In this document: positions 1 through 8,754 of the stretch, in pieces
Numbering within the stretch: position 1 is the first letter of the stretch
Layout of the letters: each line of letters starts with the position of its first letter
Assembly: GCA_965214015.1 (NCBI GenBank)
Contig: CBDCAS010000021.1
Coordinates: 298,723 to 362,722, forward strand
Direction of reading: 5' to 3'
Source of the DNA: CBDCAS01 sp965214015
Lineage (GTDB): Bacteria; Pseudomonadota; Gammaproteobacteria; Coxiellales; Coxiellaceae
DNA: 64,000 nt
Program-made: the position numbers and the translations under genes
The notes under the pieces: model-generated
Database searches by the model: none
What the model was told of the DNA's origin: nothing
What the model saw: only the letters and a program-made list of their open reading frames with translations

Positions 1-172
1 CATTGTATTGCGCCATTATCCTGACACCGACTTATTAAAAATGACCAAACGCCCTAGCCGCGATCATCATTTTGTCACTATTACTTTGACTGTACCTGCT
101 AAAAATAAAGCGGAACTAGATGCCTTATATCAAGAATTATCCAACACTAAATCCGTATTATTTGTCCTGTGA
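1..172 (+). CDS. ybeD: YbeD/DUF493 family protein, C-terminal part
   Basis: The window opens inside a reading frame whose codons begin at base 2 and which ends in TGA at 170-172. The 56 visible residues contain a VTIT strand, the helix AELDALYQELS and the ending VLFVL. These match the second half of the small ferredoxin-like UPF0250/DUF493 proteins such as YbeD, which are about 87-90 residues long. Its biochemical role is not established, but the gene commonly lies directly upstream of lipB, as here (47-base gap), which supports the call. The start lies outside the window. Confidence 0.8.
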   Translation, partial: IVLRHYPDTDLLKMTKRPSRDHHFVTITLTVPAKNKAELDALYQELSNTKSVLFVL

Positions 173-219
173 TCTGATAAAATGCCAATTATTGGACTGA
201 AGCTAATATAAGTAATCGA

Positions 220-918
220 ATGAAGCAGCTTATTATTCAACAATTTACTAAACTCATGGGTTATCGAGCCACTTGGAAAGCCATGCAGCATTTTACTGAT
301 TGTCGTGATGAAACTACCTCTGATCAACTGTGGCTACTAGAACATCCACCCGTTTTTACTCAAGGCCAAGCAGGTAAAGCAGAACATATTTTAAACCCTC
401 AACATATTCCTATTGAACAAAGCGATCGAGGTGGGCAGGTTACTTATCATGGCCCTGGACAGCTCATCGCCTATACTCTTTTTGACATTCATCGGCTTAA
501 AATAAACACACGATTTCTAGTCAGGACACTAGAAAACGTTATTATCGATTGCTTAAAAGGATTGAAAATTCATTCAGAGGCACGTGAAGACGCACCTGGT
601 ATTTATATTGATCAAGCAAAAATCGCTTCTATTGGATTGCGAGTCCGCCGTGGCTATGCCTACCATGGCATTGCTTTTAATATTGATATGGATTTAACGC
701 CTTTCTCTTATATCAACCCATGTGGTTATCATGGACTGCCTATGACCCAAGTTAAGGACTTAGTACCCAAGGTCTGCTTAAGCAGTATTCAACAGCAAAT
801 CATCCCCTACTTTATACATCATTTTGGGTATAATCAGTTTACACTTTTAAATCGATCTCACTTAGGTAATTTAATGAACTATAGAGAAAAAAACTACAAA
901 GAACAGAGGATTCTATGA
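220..918 (+). CDS. lipB: Octanoyl-[ACP]:protein octanoyltransferase LipB
   Basis: LipB transfers octanoate from acyl carrier protein to a lysine of lipoyl-dependent enzymes, the first step of lipoate biosynthesis in the cytosol. The family signature is visible: LLEHPPVFTQGQAGK near residue 40, the GGQVTYHGPGQL loop at 71-82, the catalytic lysine K134 in the segment KIASIGLRVRRG, and the catalytic cysteine C168 in NPCGYHG. The length of 232 residues is slightly above the roughly 213 of the E. coli protein because of the tail. The stop overlaps the lipA start by four bases (ATGA), so translation is probably coupled. Confidence 0.97.
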   Translation: MKQLIIQQFTKLMGYRATWKAMQHFTDCRDETTSDQLWLLEHPPVFTQGQAGKAEHILNPQHIPIEQSDRGGQVTYHGPGQLIAYTLFDIHRLKINTRFLVRTLENVIIDCLKGLKIHSEAREDAPGIYIDQAKIASIGLRVRRGYAYHGIAFNIDMDLTPFSYINPCGYHGLPMTQVKDLVPKVCLSSIQQQIIPYFIHHFGYNQFTLLNRSHLGNLMNYREKNYKEQRIL

Positions 919-1865
919 GCACACCCTATAACCCCCTCAAAAAAGCCCTCGGTAAAGAAAAGTTATCACGCATTCCCATTAAAATCGAAACAACCACTGA
1001 GAGGTTACGAAAACCTGATTGGATTCGCATTAAGTTACCTACTAATAATAAGGTACAAAAACTTAAAGGCTTACTACGAGATCATCGACTAGTCACCGTT
1101 TGTGAAGAAGCCTCCTGCCCAAACTTAAACGAATGTTTTAGCCATGGCATTGCCACTTTTATGATTATGGGAGATAAATGCACTCGTCGTTGTACATTCT
1201 GTGATGTAGGCCATGGCCGACCTGATCCACTTGATCCTGATGAACCACAACGCTTGGCCGACACCATAGACCAAATGGGGTTACAATTTGTTGTTATTAC
1301 CTCTGTTGACCGCGATGATTTGCGCGATGGTGGTGCAAAACACTTTACAGATTGCATACTTGCTGCACGCCGCCAAGTATCCAACCTTAAAATTGAAATA
1401 TTGGTCCCTGATTTTCGAGGTCGCATGGAAAAAGCCTTGAATGCTCTAGAAAAAGGACTGCCTGATGTCTTTAACCACAATGTTGAAACCATCCCTCGTC
1501 TATATAAAGCAATTCGACCTGGATCCGATTATTCATGGTCATTAACATTATTAAAAGAATTTAAATCACGATTTCCAGGCATTCCTACAAAATCAGGCTT
1601 GATGGTAGGGTTGGGTGAAACGAAAGAAGAGATTATTGAAGTGATGCAAGCAATGCGAGCTCATGCTGTGGACATGTTGACTATTGGTCAATATCTACAG
1701 CCAAGCTCTTATCATGCTCCTGTCCTACGCTATGTGACTCCTGATGAGTTTAACGAGTATACTACGATTGGAAAAGCAATGGGTTTTAGCAGTATTGCTA
1801 GCGGCCCTTTAGTACGCTCTTCCTATCATGCTGATAAACAAGCTGCTGGAGAGCAGATTAACTAA
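915..1865 (+). CDS. lipA: Lipoyl synthase LipA (radical SAM)
   Basis: LipA inserts two sulfur atoms into protein-bound octanoyl groups to form lipoyl cofactors. Both iron-sulfur cluster motifs are present: C63-x4-C68-x5-C74 for the auxiliary, sulfur-donating cluster, and C89-x3-C93-x2-C96 (CTRRCTFC) for the radical-SAM cluster. The C-terminal RSSYHA carries the conserved serine that ligates the auxiliary cluster. The length of 316 residues is normal. The gene overlaps lipB by four bases, with AGAGGA upstream as ribosome binding site. Together with LipB it makes a complete endogenous lipoate pathway. Confidence 0.98.
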   Translation: MSTPYNPLKKALGKEKLSRIPIKIETTTERLRKPDWIRIKLPTNNKVQKLKGLLRDHRLVTVCEEASCPNLNECFSHGIATFMIMGDKCTRRCTFCDVGHGRPDPLDPDEPQRLADTIDQMGLQFVVITSVDRDDLRDGGAKHFTDCILAARRQVSNLKIEILVPDFRGRMEKALNALEKGLPDVFNHNVETIPRLYKAIRPGSDYSWSLTLLKEFKSRFPGIPTKSGLMVGLGETKEEIIEVMQAMRAHAVDMLTIGQYLQPSSYHAPVLRYVTPDEFNEYTTIGKAMGFSSIASGPLVRSSYHADKQAAGEQIN

Positions 1866-1876
1866 CGGATGTAGGC

Positions 1877-3934
1877 ATGCTCCACTACTTTCAACCTCTA
1901 ATTGATTTTATCCATCAAAAACCAAACACTGGCCTACTCATTACATTTCTCATAGCACTGGCTGAATCCTTGCCTTTAGTCGGCACGATTATCCCAGGTT
2001 CAGTGACGATGACTGCTATTGGTGTTCTTGTAGGAACCGGTATACTCCCAGGCTTTAGTACACTGGCCTGGGCCTCTTTGGGGGCCATGATCGGTGATAT
2101 CATCGGTTTTAGCAGTGGTTATTGGTTTGCTCACCATATTCGTCATATTTGGCCATTTAAAAAATACCCCCATTGGCTAGAACACAGTGAACAGTTTTTT
2201 AAAAAACACGGTGGAAAAAGTATTATCATTGGTCGTTTTATTGGGCCAGCACGCAGTACTGTTCCGCTAGTTGCTGGTTTATTAAAAATGACCTGGCCTC
2301 GTTTCATTATGGCAGCGACTCCATCTGCTATCCTGTGGGCTATTCTTTATATGATGCCAGGCATTTTAATTGGCGCATTGGCGGTAGAGCTCCCTGCTTA
2401 CATTGCTACTGAGTTTCTTTTAACCGGTGTTGCCATTATCATTATACTTTGGCTAATTTTTTGGGCGATACAGTATTTTTTCAGTCAATTAGCCCACCTT
2501 ATTAATACCTGGATTGACCGGCTGTGGGATACCCTCATTCAATATAAACCATCACGTCCATTAATTCGTGCCATTGCCGTTGCGGGAAAACCAAGAGATC
2601 ATTATCAATTAACACTTCTAATACTTGCTTTATTAACCTCACTACTTTTTGCTTTTCTCTTCTACTGTGTCGTTACAGGCAGTGGGATCATCGCGATCAA
2701 TCAAGCTTGTTTTTACTTAATTCAAAGTCTACGCACCCAAGCTTTGAATTCATTTTTTACCTCCATTACTTTATTTGCTAACAGCTTGGCTATTTTCATT
2801 GCAGGCCTACTGGTGAGCCTTGGTTTAATGATAGCACGACAAAGACGTGCTGCTATTTATATATTTGTACTCGATGTTTTCATGCTCTGTGCCATTGAAT
2901 TATTTAAATGGATCTATCAATCTCCTCGACCTGAAGGATTTCAATATGTGGCCTCTAGTTCTTCTTTCCCCAGTGGCCATACAGGAATGAGTTTAGTGAT
3001 TTTTGGCGTACTGGCTTATTTTTCGGGGAAACTTATCAAGCCCTCTTTTAAGTGGATTCCTTATACTCTAGCAAGCCTAGCTGTCTTATTAGTTGCCAGT
3101 TCACGTTTATATTTAGGCGCCCATTGGCTTACTGATATTTTGGGCAGTATTGCACTAGGATTTACTGTATTATTCGCTGTAATAATACAGTATCGTCGTC
3201 GCGCCAAAAAACAATTTCAAACCATTAATAAAATATATTGGCTTATGCTCATTCTCTTGAGTCTTTCTTTACCTGGAGCACTGTGGATCTATAAAGAGTA
3301 CCACTCTGCTATTAAGTGCTATCAGCCTACCTTCCCTACAGTAACAACTACCTCAAAGCAATGGTGGCAAAATCCGACCCGTTATCTACCCTCTTATCGT
3401 TTCAATCGGTTTGGTGAACCCATTCAACCCTTTAACTTAGCTTGGGTTGACTCACTGTCACACATTCAAGCGAGTTTAGAGCATAGCGGCTGGAGTGCTA
3501 TAGTACCTAAATATTCTATCAAAGGCACTCTAAAACGTTTTTTTAAACAGTCAGATCATCCTCTACCACTTTTACCCTGGCTCTATCATCATCAACCACC
3601 GAGTTTGATTCTAATAAAATCTGGTTCAAATAAAAAAGAGAGTATTGAAATTCGTCTATGGCAAGCAGCAACTCTATTAAAAGATCAAAAACAAGCTCTT
3701 TGGATTGGCACTATTAATTATTATATTACACCACCTAAGAAAATAAGATTATCACGCTTTCAAAGTGTCACATTAGAGAAAAGTGGTGGCATCCAATCAT
3801 TACATTCTGATTTAAAAAAACTCCAAGAGTATCAATATAAATTAATACAAATATCACCTAAATCACAACCTGAAAAAGTAAAAGCATTAGACTGGGATGG
3901 TGATGTGATCATCATTCGCAGGAAAAAAGGATGA
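1877..3934 (+). CDS. DedA / PAP2 phosphatase / LssY_C fusion membrane protein
   Basis: This 685-residue polytopic membrane protein joins three modules. Residues about 1-200 are a DedA (SNARE-associated) domain, the family linked to lipid scrambling, with the PGS and GRFIGPARS segments typical of it. Residues about 250-440 are a PAP2-type lipid phosphatase with all three signature blocks: K-x6-RP (KWIYQSPRP near 344), SGH (FPSGHTG near 366), and SR-x5-H (SSRLYLGAH near 407-415). The remainder, about 480-685, resembles the soluble LssY C-terminal domain found in Legionella-type proteins. It probably dephosphorylates a lipid phosphate or undecaprenyl pyrophosphate at the outer face of the inner membrane. 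The stop overlaps the next start by four bases. Confidence 0.85.
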   Translation: MLHYFQPLIDFIHQKPNTGLLITFLIALAESLPLVGTIIPGSVTMTAIGVLVGTGILPGFSTLAWASLGAMIGDIIGFSSGYWFAHHIRHIWPFKKYPHWLEHSEQFFKKHGGKSIIIGRFIGPARSTVPLVAGLLKMTWPRFIMAATPSAILWAILYMMPGILIGALAVELPAYIATEFLLTGVAIIIILWLIFWAIQYFFSQLAHLINTWIDRLWDTLIQYKPSRPLIRAIAVAGKPRDHYQLTLLILALLTSLLFAFLFYCVVTGSGIIAINQACFYLIQSLRTQALNSFFTSITLFANSLAIFIAGLLVSLGLMIARQRRAAIYIFVLDVFMLCAIELFKWIYQSPRPEGFQYVASSSSFPSGHTGMSLVIFGVLAYFSGKLIKPSFKWIPYTLASLAVLLVASSRLYLGAHWLTDILGSIALGFTVLFAVIIQYRRRAKKQFQTINKIYWLMLILLSLSLPGALWIYKEYHSAIKCYQPTFPTVTTTSKQWWQNPTRYLPSYRFNRFGEPIQPFNLAWVDSLSHIQASLEHSGWSAIVPKYSIKGTLKRFFKQSDHPLPLLPWLYHHQPPSLILIKSGSNKKESIEIRLWQAATLLKDQKQALWIGTINYYITPPKKIRLSRFQSVTLEKSGGIQSLHSDLKKLQEYQYKLIQISPKSQPEKVKALDWDGDVIIIRRKKG

Positions 3935-5115
3935 GACAGACTGCTCTTTTTTTTATTTTTTTATTTCTACTCTCTTGTTTAGGTCAAATGGCTTCAGATC
4001 TCTACCTTGCTACATTACCCACTTTGCAGAAAACTTTTCATACTTCTGTCTCCATGATTCAAATGTCAGTGGCTTTATTTATGTATGGCTTTGCTGCTTC
4101 TCACCTAATCTATGGACCGATTTCAGATGGAATTGGCCGCAAACGACCACTTATTATTGGCATGGTCATTGCTATTTTAGGCACAATACTCTGTGAATAT
4201 GCCACTTCCATTACTTTTTTTCTCTCAGGCCGTCTACTTCAAGGCACAGGTGCCGGAGCAGCAGCTACCTTGTTCCGCTCTATACTACGTGACCTCTATA
4301 GCGGCAACCGTTTAGCAAAAATTAGCTCATTTATAGGGATCTCTCGCGTTTTTCTACTGGCTTCATCGCCTTTAATTGGTGGATACTTACTACATTGTTT
4401 TGGATGGCGTTCTTGTTTTTTCTTTCTATTGATCTATTCAGGAGGATGCTTTATAGGGACTCTATTTCTATTAAAAGAAACTCATCTAGATCGTAATGAC
4501 CATTCTTTATACAGCATTGTTAAAAATACAATGACTCTACTCAAACATCCTCTATTTATGAGCTATTCTTTTTGTGCCATGTTTACTTTTGGTGGCATTG
4601 TAGCTTGGCTAACCTCATTACCTATTATTTTACAAACCGTCATAGGACTTACTCCTGTGCAATTTGGCTGGATCTGTGCGATTACTGGCCTATTTTTTAT
4701 TGTCGGTGGCTTTATTAATGCAATGGTAGTAGAACGCTTGGGTTTAGAATATATGATTAAAGTAGGATTGATCATCATGTTATTAAGTGGGGTTGTTATG
4801 CTATGGTTTGGCTTACAAGGAACACTTTCCTTATTAGTGATTATGCTGCCTGTCATTACCTACATCACAGGATCTAGCATTATTTTTGCGAATGCCTATG
4901 CAGGGGCATTTGACCCTTTTCCCAAAATGGCTGGGACAGCTGGTGCTATTTTTGGTTTTCTACAAATCCTTGGAGGAGCGCTGAGCAGCATGTTCATTTC
5001 ATTATCACATTCTTATAATCAGATCCCATTAGCCACTACACTGATCATAAGTGCTTTAGCTGCCTTGCTTATTATCACTATGGTTAGTGCAAAAGCACCT
5101 CAACCTGCTTTATAA
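3931..5115 (+). CDS. MFS exporter, Bcr/CflA type
   Basis: A 394-residue major facilitator with about 12 hydrophobic segments. The signature between helices 2 and 3 (YGPISDGIGRKRPL, near residues 64-77) and the helix-5 region fit the Bcr/CflA drug and sulfonamide exporters of the DHA1 group. The start overlaps the preceding membrane phosphatase by ATGA, so the two are probably co-translated. The 3' end overlaps the convergent phosphatidyltransferase gene by 16 bases. Its substrate cannot be read from sequence. Confidence 0.85.
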   Translation: MRQTALFFIFLFLLSCLGQMASDLYLATLPTLQKTFHTSVSMIQMSVALFMYGFAASHLIYGPISDGIGRKRPLIIGMVIAILGTILCEYATSITFFLSGRLLQGTGAGAAATLFRSILRDLYSGNRLAKISSFIGISRVFLLASSPLIGGYLLHCFGWRSCFFFLLIYSGGCFIGTLFLLKETHLDRNDHSLYSIVKNTMTLLKHPLFMSYSFCAMFTFGGIVAWLTSLPIILQTVIGLTPVQFGWICAITGLFFIVGGFINAMVVERLGLEYMIKVGLIIMLLSGVVMLWFGLQGTLSLLVIMLPVITYITGSSIIFANAYAGAFDPFPKMAGTAGAIFGFLQILGGALSSMFISLSHSYNQIPLATTLIISALAALLIITMVSAKAPQPAL

Positions 5116-5801
5116 GATAATTCTTTTTTAACGAATCTAAACTGTAGCACGATAGTCACTGGCACTCCTATCGCATAAACCCACAAAGCCAGCTTCATAA
5201 ATAAACCCTTCTCAAGACTGAGTAAATCGATCCCATATAACCACAATGGGTTAGCGGTATAATGCGCTAGATTAAAATGTGGGAAATAATAAGAACCTAC
5301 CATCACCAAAGAAAACAATAACAACTCAGTGCCGCCAGAACATCGACTAAGATAGAGCCGCTTGGTATGGCATTGAACAAGAAATACCAATGTTGCTGCT
5401 GTGACACGCAATAACAATATATAAATATAAATCGTATGGGCTAAATCAAATTTAATCACAAACACTGTCAACATAAAGACAAAATAAATATTATCTAAGG
5501 CATGATCTAAGAAAGCACCAAATTCTGAGCTTTGTTGAGTTCTACGAGCATGAATACCATCGAGTGCATCTAGCAAATACCATAGGAAATTAAACACTAA
5601 CCAGTATAAATAAGCCGCTGGAGTTTGGATTTTATATAATAAAAAGGTACCTATTAAAGCGGCTATAAACCCAGCAAAAGTAATCTGATTGGGTCGAATT
5701 GAAGAAGGAATAAGAGGTGCACATTTACCCAGTAAAAAATAAGTAAGGCGATAGACGAGATCTTTATAATCACTAGAAATTAATTTATTATCAGTTTTCA
5801 T
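5100..5801 (-). CDS. CDP-alcohol phosphatidyltransferase, probable AEP-lipid synthase
   Basis: A 233-residue integral membrane enzyme with the complete CDP-alcohol phosphotransferase signature DG-x2-AR-x8-G-x3-D-x3-D: D78, D81, G82, A85, R86, G95, D99 and D103. About six transmembrane segments follow the family plan. As the last gene of the phosphonate operon, 18 bases after phnW, it is best read as the enzyme that moves aminoethylphosphonate from CMP-AEP onto diacylglycerol. That would be analogous to choline/ethanolamine phosphotransferases and to the pathway described with PntC in Treponema. The family is firm; the acceptor is inferred from context. An alternative is an ordinary phospholipid head-group transferase. 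Confidence 0.85.
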   Translation of the reverse strand: MKTDNKLISSDYKDLVYRLTYFLLGKCAPLIPSSIRPNQITFAGFIAALIGTFLLYKIQTPAAYLYWLVFNFLWYLLDALDGIHARRTQQSSEFGAFLDHALDNIYFVFMLTVFVIKFDLAHTIYIYILLLRVTAATLVFLVQCHTKRLYLSRCSGGTELLLFSLVMVGSYYFPHFNLAHYTANPLWLYGIDLLSLEKGLFMKLALWVYAIGVPVTIVLQFRFVKKELSYKAG

Positions 5802-5819
5802 AATTGATTTTCTTACTAC

Positions 5820-6905
5820 TTATAGATTTTTATAAGAGGCTAGTGCTTCTAGGAAAGCTTCAATATCAGTTTTCTGCAAATTGCCAATACAAGCTAGGCG
5901 AAAAGTGCGATCCATAGCTAACTTTTTAGGGTAAATGGTATAACCTTGCTCATACAGATAATCATGCAATGAATTAAAATCATAATCTTGTTCCTCTGGA
6001 AAACGCACTGTTGCTAAAAGTTGAGACTCATGCGATGGTGGTGTAATGATACTAAAACCTAAAGATTTTAATCCTTTGACTAGTAATGAATAATTATCAT
6101 GATAACGTTTTATACGAGCGCTTAGAGTTTCTTTAAAAAATTCATCAAGTGCTTGTCTTAGCGCATAGGCAACTTGTATTGCAGGGGTAAAGGGCATTTC
6201 CCCTAAGCTTTCCAAGGACTGATATTGCTGATGTAAATCAAAATAATAAGAGCGTGCCTGGCCCCAAGTGGCTAATAAATGGTCTTTATTTGCAATCACA
6301 AATGACAAGCCAGGTAGGCCATGCAAACATTTATTAGAGCTTGCCAGAATAAAATCAATATGATCTTGATAGACATCGATTTCTACACCTGCAAAACTCG
6401 ACATAGCATCCACAATAAAACCACGTTGCCAGCGATCACATAAAGCACCTACCGCACGTAATGGATTTAAGATACCACTAGAGGTCTCATGATGCACCAT
6501 AGCTAAATAAGCAATATGAGGGTCTATTTTAAACTGAGACTCAATCACATCAAGTGAAATAGTTTGATCATAGGCAAAAGTAAGATCCACTACATCAATA
6601 CCATAACGTCTTGCAATATCGACAATACGTTGACCATAAGCACCGTTATTAATAACAGCCAATTTTTTACCCGGCGGTATTACTGAACTAATACACGCTT
6701 CAATGGCACCAGTACCTGAGGCAGTAAACAAAATACTCGTATAATCAGATCGTGCATTCACTACTTTTAATAGATCATACCGAATACCGCGCAGTAAATC
6801 AGTAAACTCTCGCTCACGATGACAAATATCGGGAACACATTGTGCTTGCTTAACAGTCTCAGTGGTAGTAACAGGACCTGGATTTAATAAAATAGGGCGT
6901 TTCAT
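5820..6905 (-). CDS. phnW: 2-aminoethylphosphonate-pyruvate transaminase
   Basis: A fold-type I PLP aminotransferase of 361 residues. The N-terminal LLNPGPVTTTETV, the TASGTGAIEA loop near 61-70, the cofactor aspartate D166 in VDAMSSF and the Schiff-base lysine K192 in SSNKCLHGLPGL are all typical of PhnW. In degradative operons PhnW consumes AEP. Here it lies with PEP mutase and phosphonopyruvate decarboxylase, so it should run in the biosynthetic direction and aminate phosphonoacetaldehyde to AEP. Its start codon shares one base with the stop of the preceding nucleotidyltransferase gene. Confidence 0.93.
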   Translation of the reverse strand: MKRPILLNPGPVTTTETVKQAQCVPDICHREREFTDLLRGIRYDLLKVVNARSDYTSILFTASGTGAIEACISSVIPPGKKLAVINNGAYGQRIVDIARRYGIDVVDLTFAYDQTISLDVIESQFKIDPHIAYLAMVHHETSSGILNPLRAVGALCDRWQRGFIVDAMSSFAGVEIDVYQDHIDFILASSNKCLHGLPGLSFVIANKDHLLATWGQARSYYFDLHQQYQSLESLGEMPFTPAIQVAYALRQALDEFFKETLSARIKRYHDNYSLLVKGLKSLGFSIITPPSHESQLLATVRFPEEQDYDFNSLHDYLYEQGYTIYPKKLAMDRTFRLACIGNLQKTDIEAFLEALASYKNL

Positions 6906-7630
6906 CAGGATTTTTCCAAATAAAGTTGTCCATAGAGTTTTTTTGCTTTTTCAAAATGAAATTGATTATCAATCTCGCACCATAATAAATTAGAGACCTT
7001 TAAACAATCAATCGATCTCTGCCTGGCAAGCGCTACCAAACCATCTTCTTCATAATGGCCTGATTGTAATAACTGTGTATCCTTATCTAAAATAGAAATC
7101 AATTGATGAAAATCACTAAGAGTTAATTTACTAATACCTACAAACTCCCCCAGTATCTGTGACTTATTTAAACAATCTCTCTGCTTACTCATATTGATCA
7201 GTTGATGATGATGTGCTTGCACATAGACCTCATCGCCCGAATCAGTGAGATTACTTAATAAAATGACATTAGGTGAGCTTGTTGCTAGAATTTTCTCAAT
7301 GGCACGTGGCTCATATAACAAGTCAGATTCCAATATTAAAAAATCTTCTCTCAATGCTTCTTTTGCACAATATAAAGAATACAAACTGCCTCTACAATGA
7401 TAATGTGGATTAAATAAGGTACTAATTCCTAATACCTCTTGTGCTAATTGATTATAAAAATTAGCAGCATATCCTGTAACAATCAGAATTTCTTCAATAC
7501 CTTGCTGTTTTAATATATCAATCGATTTTACGATGATAGGCTCTTCACCTAAGCAAATAAAGCCTTTTGGCATCCCATAAGATTGACCAAAACGAGACCC
7601 TAAACCGGCAGCGAGAATTACAGCTTGCAT
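6905..7630 (-). CDS. pntC: Phosphonate cytidylyltransferase-like nucleotidyltransferase
   Basis: A 241-residue MobA-like NTP transferase. The nucleotide-binding loop LAAGLGSRFG (residues 6-15) is intact, followed by the conserved lysine of MPKG (K22). The metal-binding aspartate is D103 in LESDLLYEP. It overlaps the decarboxylase gene by 13 bases and phnW by one, so it belongs to the phosphonate operon. By analogy to PntC and LicC-like enzymes it should activate AEP with CTP to give CMP-AEP, the donor for the downstream phosphatidyltransferase. The substrate is inferred from context; the enzyme class is clear. Confidence 0.85.
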   Translation of the reverse strand: MQAVILAAGLGSRFGQSYGMPKGFICLGEEPIIVKSIDILKQQGIEEILIVTGYAANFYNQLAQEVLGISTLFNPHYHCRGSLYSLYCAKEALREDFLILESDLLYEPRAIEKILATSSPNVILLSNLTDSGDEVYVQAHHHQLINMSKQRDCLNKSQILGEFVGISKLTLSDFHQLISILDKDTQLLQSGHYEEDGLVALARQRSIDCLKVSNLLWCEIDNQFHFEKAKKLYGQLYLEKS

Positions 7631-8754
7631 GCTAATGCTCCAAGTTGCTGCATAAACGCTTTTTTATTATCAATGGGAGTAGATTGGGGACGAGAGAGTT
7701 CTGGACGTGAATAAGGAAATGATTGTACCGATAACAGAGAGGGGCCTTGATTCCACTGATCAAGTTGTTGTTTAAAATGAGTTAGCGAATCTACAATACT
7801 ACTGCTTTGATAACCACAAGCTAGCGCTATTTTTGCAAAATCAACTGTAGAAGATAAGGTTTTTTGTGACCCTGTTGATTCATAGGCATTATTATCAATT
7901 AAAATATGTAATAAATTTTTCGGTTGATAATGTCCAATGGTAGCTAATGCCTCCATCCGCATTAAACATGCGCCATCACCATCGATTAAAATAATACGAC
8001 GATCAGGGCACTGCAAAGCAACTCCCAATGCAATACTTGCTGCACATCCCATCGAACCAACGGTTAAAAAATCATTACTATGAGCTTGACCAAGATACTC
8101 ACGTATCTCATAGAGCTCACGTGATGTTTTTCCCGTGGTAGTGATCAAAATAGCTTCTGATGAACTACGCTTCGCTAGATACTTTAGTAAGTCTTCACGA
8201 ATGAGTGCCTTTTTAGGTATTGGTTTCTCTTGAGAATCATTATATTCACTCCTAATAGTCTTGGATCGAAATAAAAGAGCAAAAGGCGATATATGTGTTT
8301 TAAAATGTTGCTCTGCCTGTTGAAAGGCTAATCTTACTGCTATTTCATCAGTACTCATCTCTATATATGGAATATCCAGTAAAGATAATAAATCAGGAGT
8401 GATCCTACCCATACGTCGATGCTGTGGCTCATCGAGCACACCAGGAGCTGCACGCCAACCAATCAATAATAATGCAGGTATGGAATACACCCACCTATCT
8501 AATAAACTACTAAGAGGATTAATGGCATTACCCAAGCCGGAATTTTGCATATAAACCACGGGTATTTGGTTAGTTGCTAAATGGTAGCCCGCCGCTAAAG
8601 CACACGACTCACCTTCATTATTGGTTATTACATGTTGCAAACGATTTGTTTTATTGAGCTCAATAATAAAATCTTTAAAAATACTATCAGGAACTCCTGT
8701 GACCCACCTATGATGATGCTCTAATAGCAAATCAATGAACAATTGAGGGGACAT
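7618..8754 (-). CDS. aepY: Phosphonopyruvate decarboxylase (TPP enzyme)
   Basis: This thiamine-diphosphate enzyme decarboxylates phosphonopyruvate to phosphonoacetaldehyde, the irreversible pull that makes PEP mutase productive. The length of 378 residues matches the short Ppd family. The N-terminal WVTGVPDSIFKDF and NNEGESCALAAG (the cofactor-activating glutamate is at about E47) are characteristic, and the cofactor-binding GDG...NN motif lies at about residues 258-288. The gene overlaps the upstream PEP mutase by 23 bases and the downstream nucleotidyltransferase by 13, so the products are probably made in fixed proportion. Confidence 0.95.
   Translation of the reverse strand: MSPQLFIDLLLEHHHRWVTGVPDSIFKDFIIELNKTNRLQHVITNNEGESCALAAGYHLATNQIPVVYMQNSGLGNAINPLSSLLDRWVYSIPALLLIGWRAAPGVLDEPQHRRMGRITPDLLSLLDIPYIEMSTDEIAVRLAFQQAEQHFKTHISPFALLFRSKTIRSEYNDSQEKPIPKKALIREDLLKYLAKRSSSEAILITTTGKTSRELYEIREYLGQAHSNDFLTVGSMGCAASIALGVALQCPDRRIILIDGDGACLMRMEALATIGHYQPKNLLHILIDNNAYESTGSQKTLSSTVDFAKIALACGYQSSSIVDSLTHFKQQLDQWNQGPSLLSVQSFPYSRPELSRPQSTPIDNKKAFMQQLGALACKL

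Noticed and set aside
1082..1492. 136-codon open frame opposite lipA
   Set aside because: It lies entirely antisense to a clear lipA gene and its protein has no recognisable features; the open frame follows from lipA codon use.
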